DNA of 64,000 nt, from NCBI RefSeq assembly GCF_000970675.1, contig NZ_LAJA01000007.1, positions 248,001-312,000 on the forward strand, given 5' to 3'. This document shows positions 62,052 to 64,000 of this stretch, in pieces (the stretch's first letter is position 1; each line of letters opens with the position of its first letter). The translations under genes and the position numbers were made by a program. The notes under the pieces were generated by a model. The model did no database searches and was not told the origin of the DNA. It saw only the letters and a list, made by a program, of their open reading frames with translations. This stretch comes from Domibacillus tundrae. Lineage in GTDB: Bacteria; Bacillota; Bacilli; Bacillales; Domibacillaceae.

Positions 62052-63083
62052 TTATTTCGATGTATACTCATGGACAAATGCCGTTAGGCGCTTGAGCGTA
62101 TCCGGATTCACTTCCGGGAATACACCGTGCCCAAGGTTGAAAATATGGCCTGGCAACGCCATGCCCTGGTCCAAAATCGCTTTTGCGCGCTCTTCAATCA
62201 CGTCCCACGGAGCCAGCAAAATTGATGGATCGAGGTTCCCCTGCAATGTCTTCGTCAAGCCCATTTCACGCGCTTCCGAAATTTGCATGCGCCAGTCTAA
62301 TCCCACTACGTCAAGCGGCAGGTCGTGCCACTCTTGCACCAAATGGCTCGCGCCAACACCAAACATAATGAGCGGCACATTTTCAGAACGCAGCTCACTG
62401 AAAATGCGTTCCATGACGGGTTTAATAAATGTCCGGTAATCGGCCACATTTAACGCGCCCACCCATGAATCAAAAATTTGTACGGCTTTAGCGCCCGCTT
62501 TTACTTGAGAGCGAACGTATGTGATCGTCATATCCGCCAGTTTATTCATTAACGCAAACCACGCTTTTGGCTCCGCGTACATAAACGCTTTCGTTTTATT
62601 GTAATTTTTAGATGGACCGCCTTCGATCATGTAGCTGGCTAATGTGAACGGGGCACCTGCAAATCCGATGAGCGGAACATTGAGCTGCTCTTCTGTTAAG
62701 AGGCGGATTGTTTCAAGTACATACGGCACATCGCTTTCCGGATCAATTTCACCCAGCTTTTCAACATCATGCATCGAGCGAATCGGGTTGGAAATAACCG
62801 GACCGATGCCTGATTTAATGTCCACATCCACACCGATGGACGGGAGCGGTGTCATAATGTCTTTATATAAAATCGCCGCATCGACGTCGTACTGCTCGAC
62901 CGGCAGACGCGTTACATACGCACAGATTTCCGGCTGATGCGTTATTTCAAACAGTGAATATTTTTCTTTCAACTTCCGATATTCCGGCTGCGAACGTCCC
63001 GCCTGACGCATATACCAGACCGGCGTATAATCGGTTTTTTCGCCTCGTGCCGCTTTTAAAAATGTATCGTTCAAATGCCTCAT
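62052..63083 (-). CDS. hemE: Uroporphyrinogen decarboxylase HemE
   Basis: A 343-residue uroporphyrinogen III decarboxylase, converting uroporphyrinogen III to coproporphyrinogen III. The signature [16 protein letters not shown] near residue 25 carries catalytic Arg residues; [22 protein letters not shown] and [11 protein letters not shown] are further family motifs. It starts the hemE-hemH operon and is divergent from hmoB, as in B. subtilis. The ATG at 63083 has AAAGGTGG upstream. Confidence 0.96.
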   Translation of the reverse strand: MRHLNDTFLKAARGEKTDYTPVWYMRQAGRSQPEYRKLKEKYSLFEITHQPEICAYVTRLPVEQYDVDAAILYKDIMTPLPSIGVDVDIKSGIGPVISNPIRSMHDVEKLGEIDPESDVPYVLETIRLLTEEQLNVPLIGFAGAPFTLASYMIEGGPSKNYNKTKAFMYAEPKAWFALMNKLADMTITYVRSQVKAGAKAVQIFDSWVGALNVADYRTFIKPVMERIFSELRSENVPLIMFGVGASHLVQEWHDLPLDVVGLDWRMQISEAREMGLTKTLQGNLDPSILLAPWDVIEERAKAILDQGMALPGHIFNLGHGVFPEVNPDTLKRLTAFVHEYTSK

Positions 63084-63257
63084 ATGAATAGAGTGCCACC
63101 TTTCAACTATGACAGTTTAGAATCACTATTGATTATTATAGCCTACTGCCCGGTACATTTCACTAAAAGGATGTGTTGTTCGCAAATTCGCCAAAGGAAT
63201 GTGTTGAAATTGGAAAGAGGGGTACAGAAAAAGATATACTATTACTTGAGGTGATGA

Positions 63258-63769
<512 letters not shown>

Positions 63770-63770
<1 letters not shown>

Positions 63771-63803
63771 AAGCCATGGGATGGATGTCCATCCCATGGC
63801 TTT
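63770..63803 (+). terminator. Bidirectional terminator between hmoB and the PAP2 gene
   Basis: AAAGCCATGGGATGGA pairs perfectly with TCCATCCCATGGCTTT around a 2-nt GT loop sequence. The 16-bp perfect stem is the strongest in the window. Confidence 0.92.
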
Positions 63804-64000
63804 ATCTGTACGATTTACGATTTGCCTGCTGTATTATTTGCCTGTTCAAGAAAAAGGCGATGAAAAGAAATACGCCTCCGCCAAGCAGCCAGCCAGCGAG
63901 GACATCTGTCGCATAATGCGCGTTGTCCGCTACCCGGCTCATGCCGGATAAAAATCCCAGCATCAGCGCTGCTGTATAAAATATCACCGTTGTGCCTGCA
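63802..64000 (-). CDS. PAP2-superfamily phosphatase, C-terminal part (runs off the window)
   Basis: At least 65 residues of a PAP2-type membrane phosphatase; the 5' part lies beyond the window. The last PAP2 motif (SR-x5-H-x3-D) is visible as SRVADNAHYATDVLAGW, where the His is the nucleophile, followed by the last transmembrane helix LLGGGVFLFIAFFL. Such enzymes dephosphorylate lipid phosphates such as undecaprenyl pyrophosphate or phosphatidylglycerol phosphate; the fragment does not say which. Confidence 0.8.
   Translation of the reverse strand, partial: AGTTVIFYTAALMLGFLSGMSRVADNAHYATDVLAGWLLGGGVFLFIAFFLNRQIIQQANRKSYR

Overview
The window comes from a spore-forming, genetically competent member of the Bacillaceae. 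Evidence for this is the set of spore genes (spoVIF, a YjcZ-type peptide, a spoVAE homologue, a CotY/CotZ and a CotO coat protein), the competence genes (comK, mecA, coiA, comZ, addAB), and a gene order largely collinear with two B. subtilis districts: yjbA to yjcH, and hemE/yhg/yhf to comK/addBA/yis. No phage, insertion sequence, plasmid function or CRISPR array was found. Most of the DNA is ordinary core chromosome, tightly packed and mostly on the minus strand, and genes commonly end in strong intrinsic terminators.

Layout. 1-3.6 kb: a stress-type glycine-zipper protein, a decayed flavin monooxygenase pseudogene, a lone tRNA-Val and an ABC1/UbiB-like kinase. 3.7-5.5 kb: yjcH-yjcG-yjcF. 5.5-8.3 kb: a sporulation island. 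8.3-9.2 kb: fabI with a FapR operator. 9.3-15.6 kb: prpE, yjbO-nadK, relQ-yjbL, yjbK-cwlQ, and yjbI-spxH (truncated haemoglobin plus the Spx adaptor). 16-21.1 kb: pepF, coiA, mecA, spxA, yjbC. 21.2-27 kb: the oppABCDF oligopeptide importer. 27.3-33 kb: trpS, yjbA, fabHF with a second FapR operator, yjzD, comZ. 33-36.3 kb: clpB with a CtsR operator, and a SufT/YitW-type protein. 36.4-41.7 kb: yitU, a membrane-anchored amylase-like protein with a degenerate active site, yisL, yisK and a DUF418 protein. 41.7-50.5 kb: addBA, yhjE, comK, yhzC. 50.6-54.4 kb: azlCD, lcfB with a FadR operator, yhfI, yhfH. 54.4-57.9 kb: a four-gene operon of two lipoproteins and a two-component system. 58-64 kb: yhgE-yhgD, hemEH, hmoB and a truncated PAP2 phosphatase.

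Several modules are connected. MecA and ComZ restrain ComK, which sits in the same window. SpxH and SpxA form one thiol-stress circuit. FapR sites on both fabI and fabHF place saturated fatty acid synthesis under one malonyl-CoA-sensing regulator, while the FadR site on lcfB marks the opposing degradation pathway. HemE and HemH make haem and HmoB, divergent from them, degrades it.

The most unusual content lies in the intergenic DNA. Short arrays with an exact or near-exact 20-bp period occur at three loci, with a weaker fourth; each repeats a roughly 9-13 nt core followed by variable sequence, and they lie just past gene ends. Separately, two copies of a larger element with paired, partly compensating stems lie at 32.2-32.4 kb and 35.8-35.9 kb. 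Neither class is explained by the genes around it.
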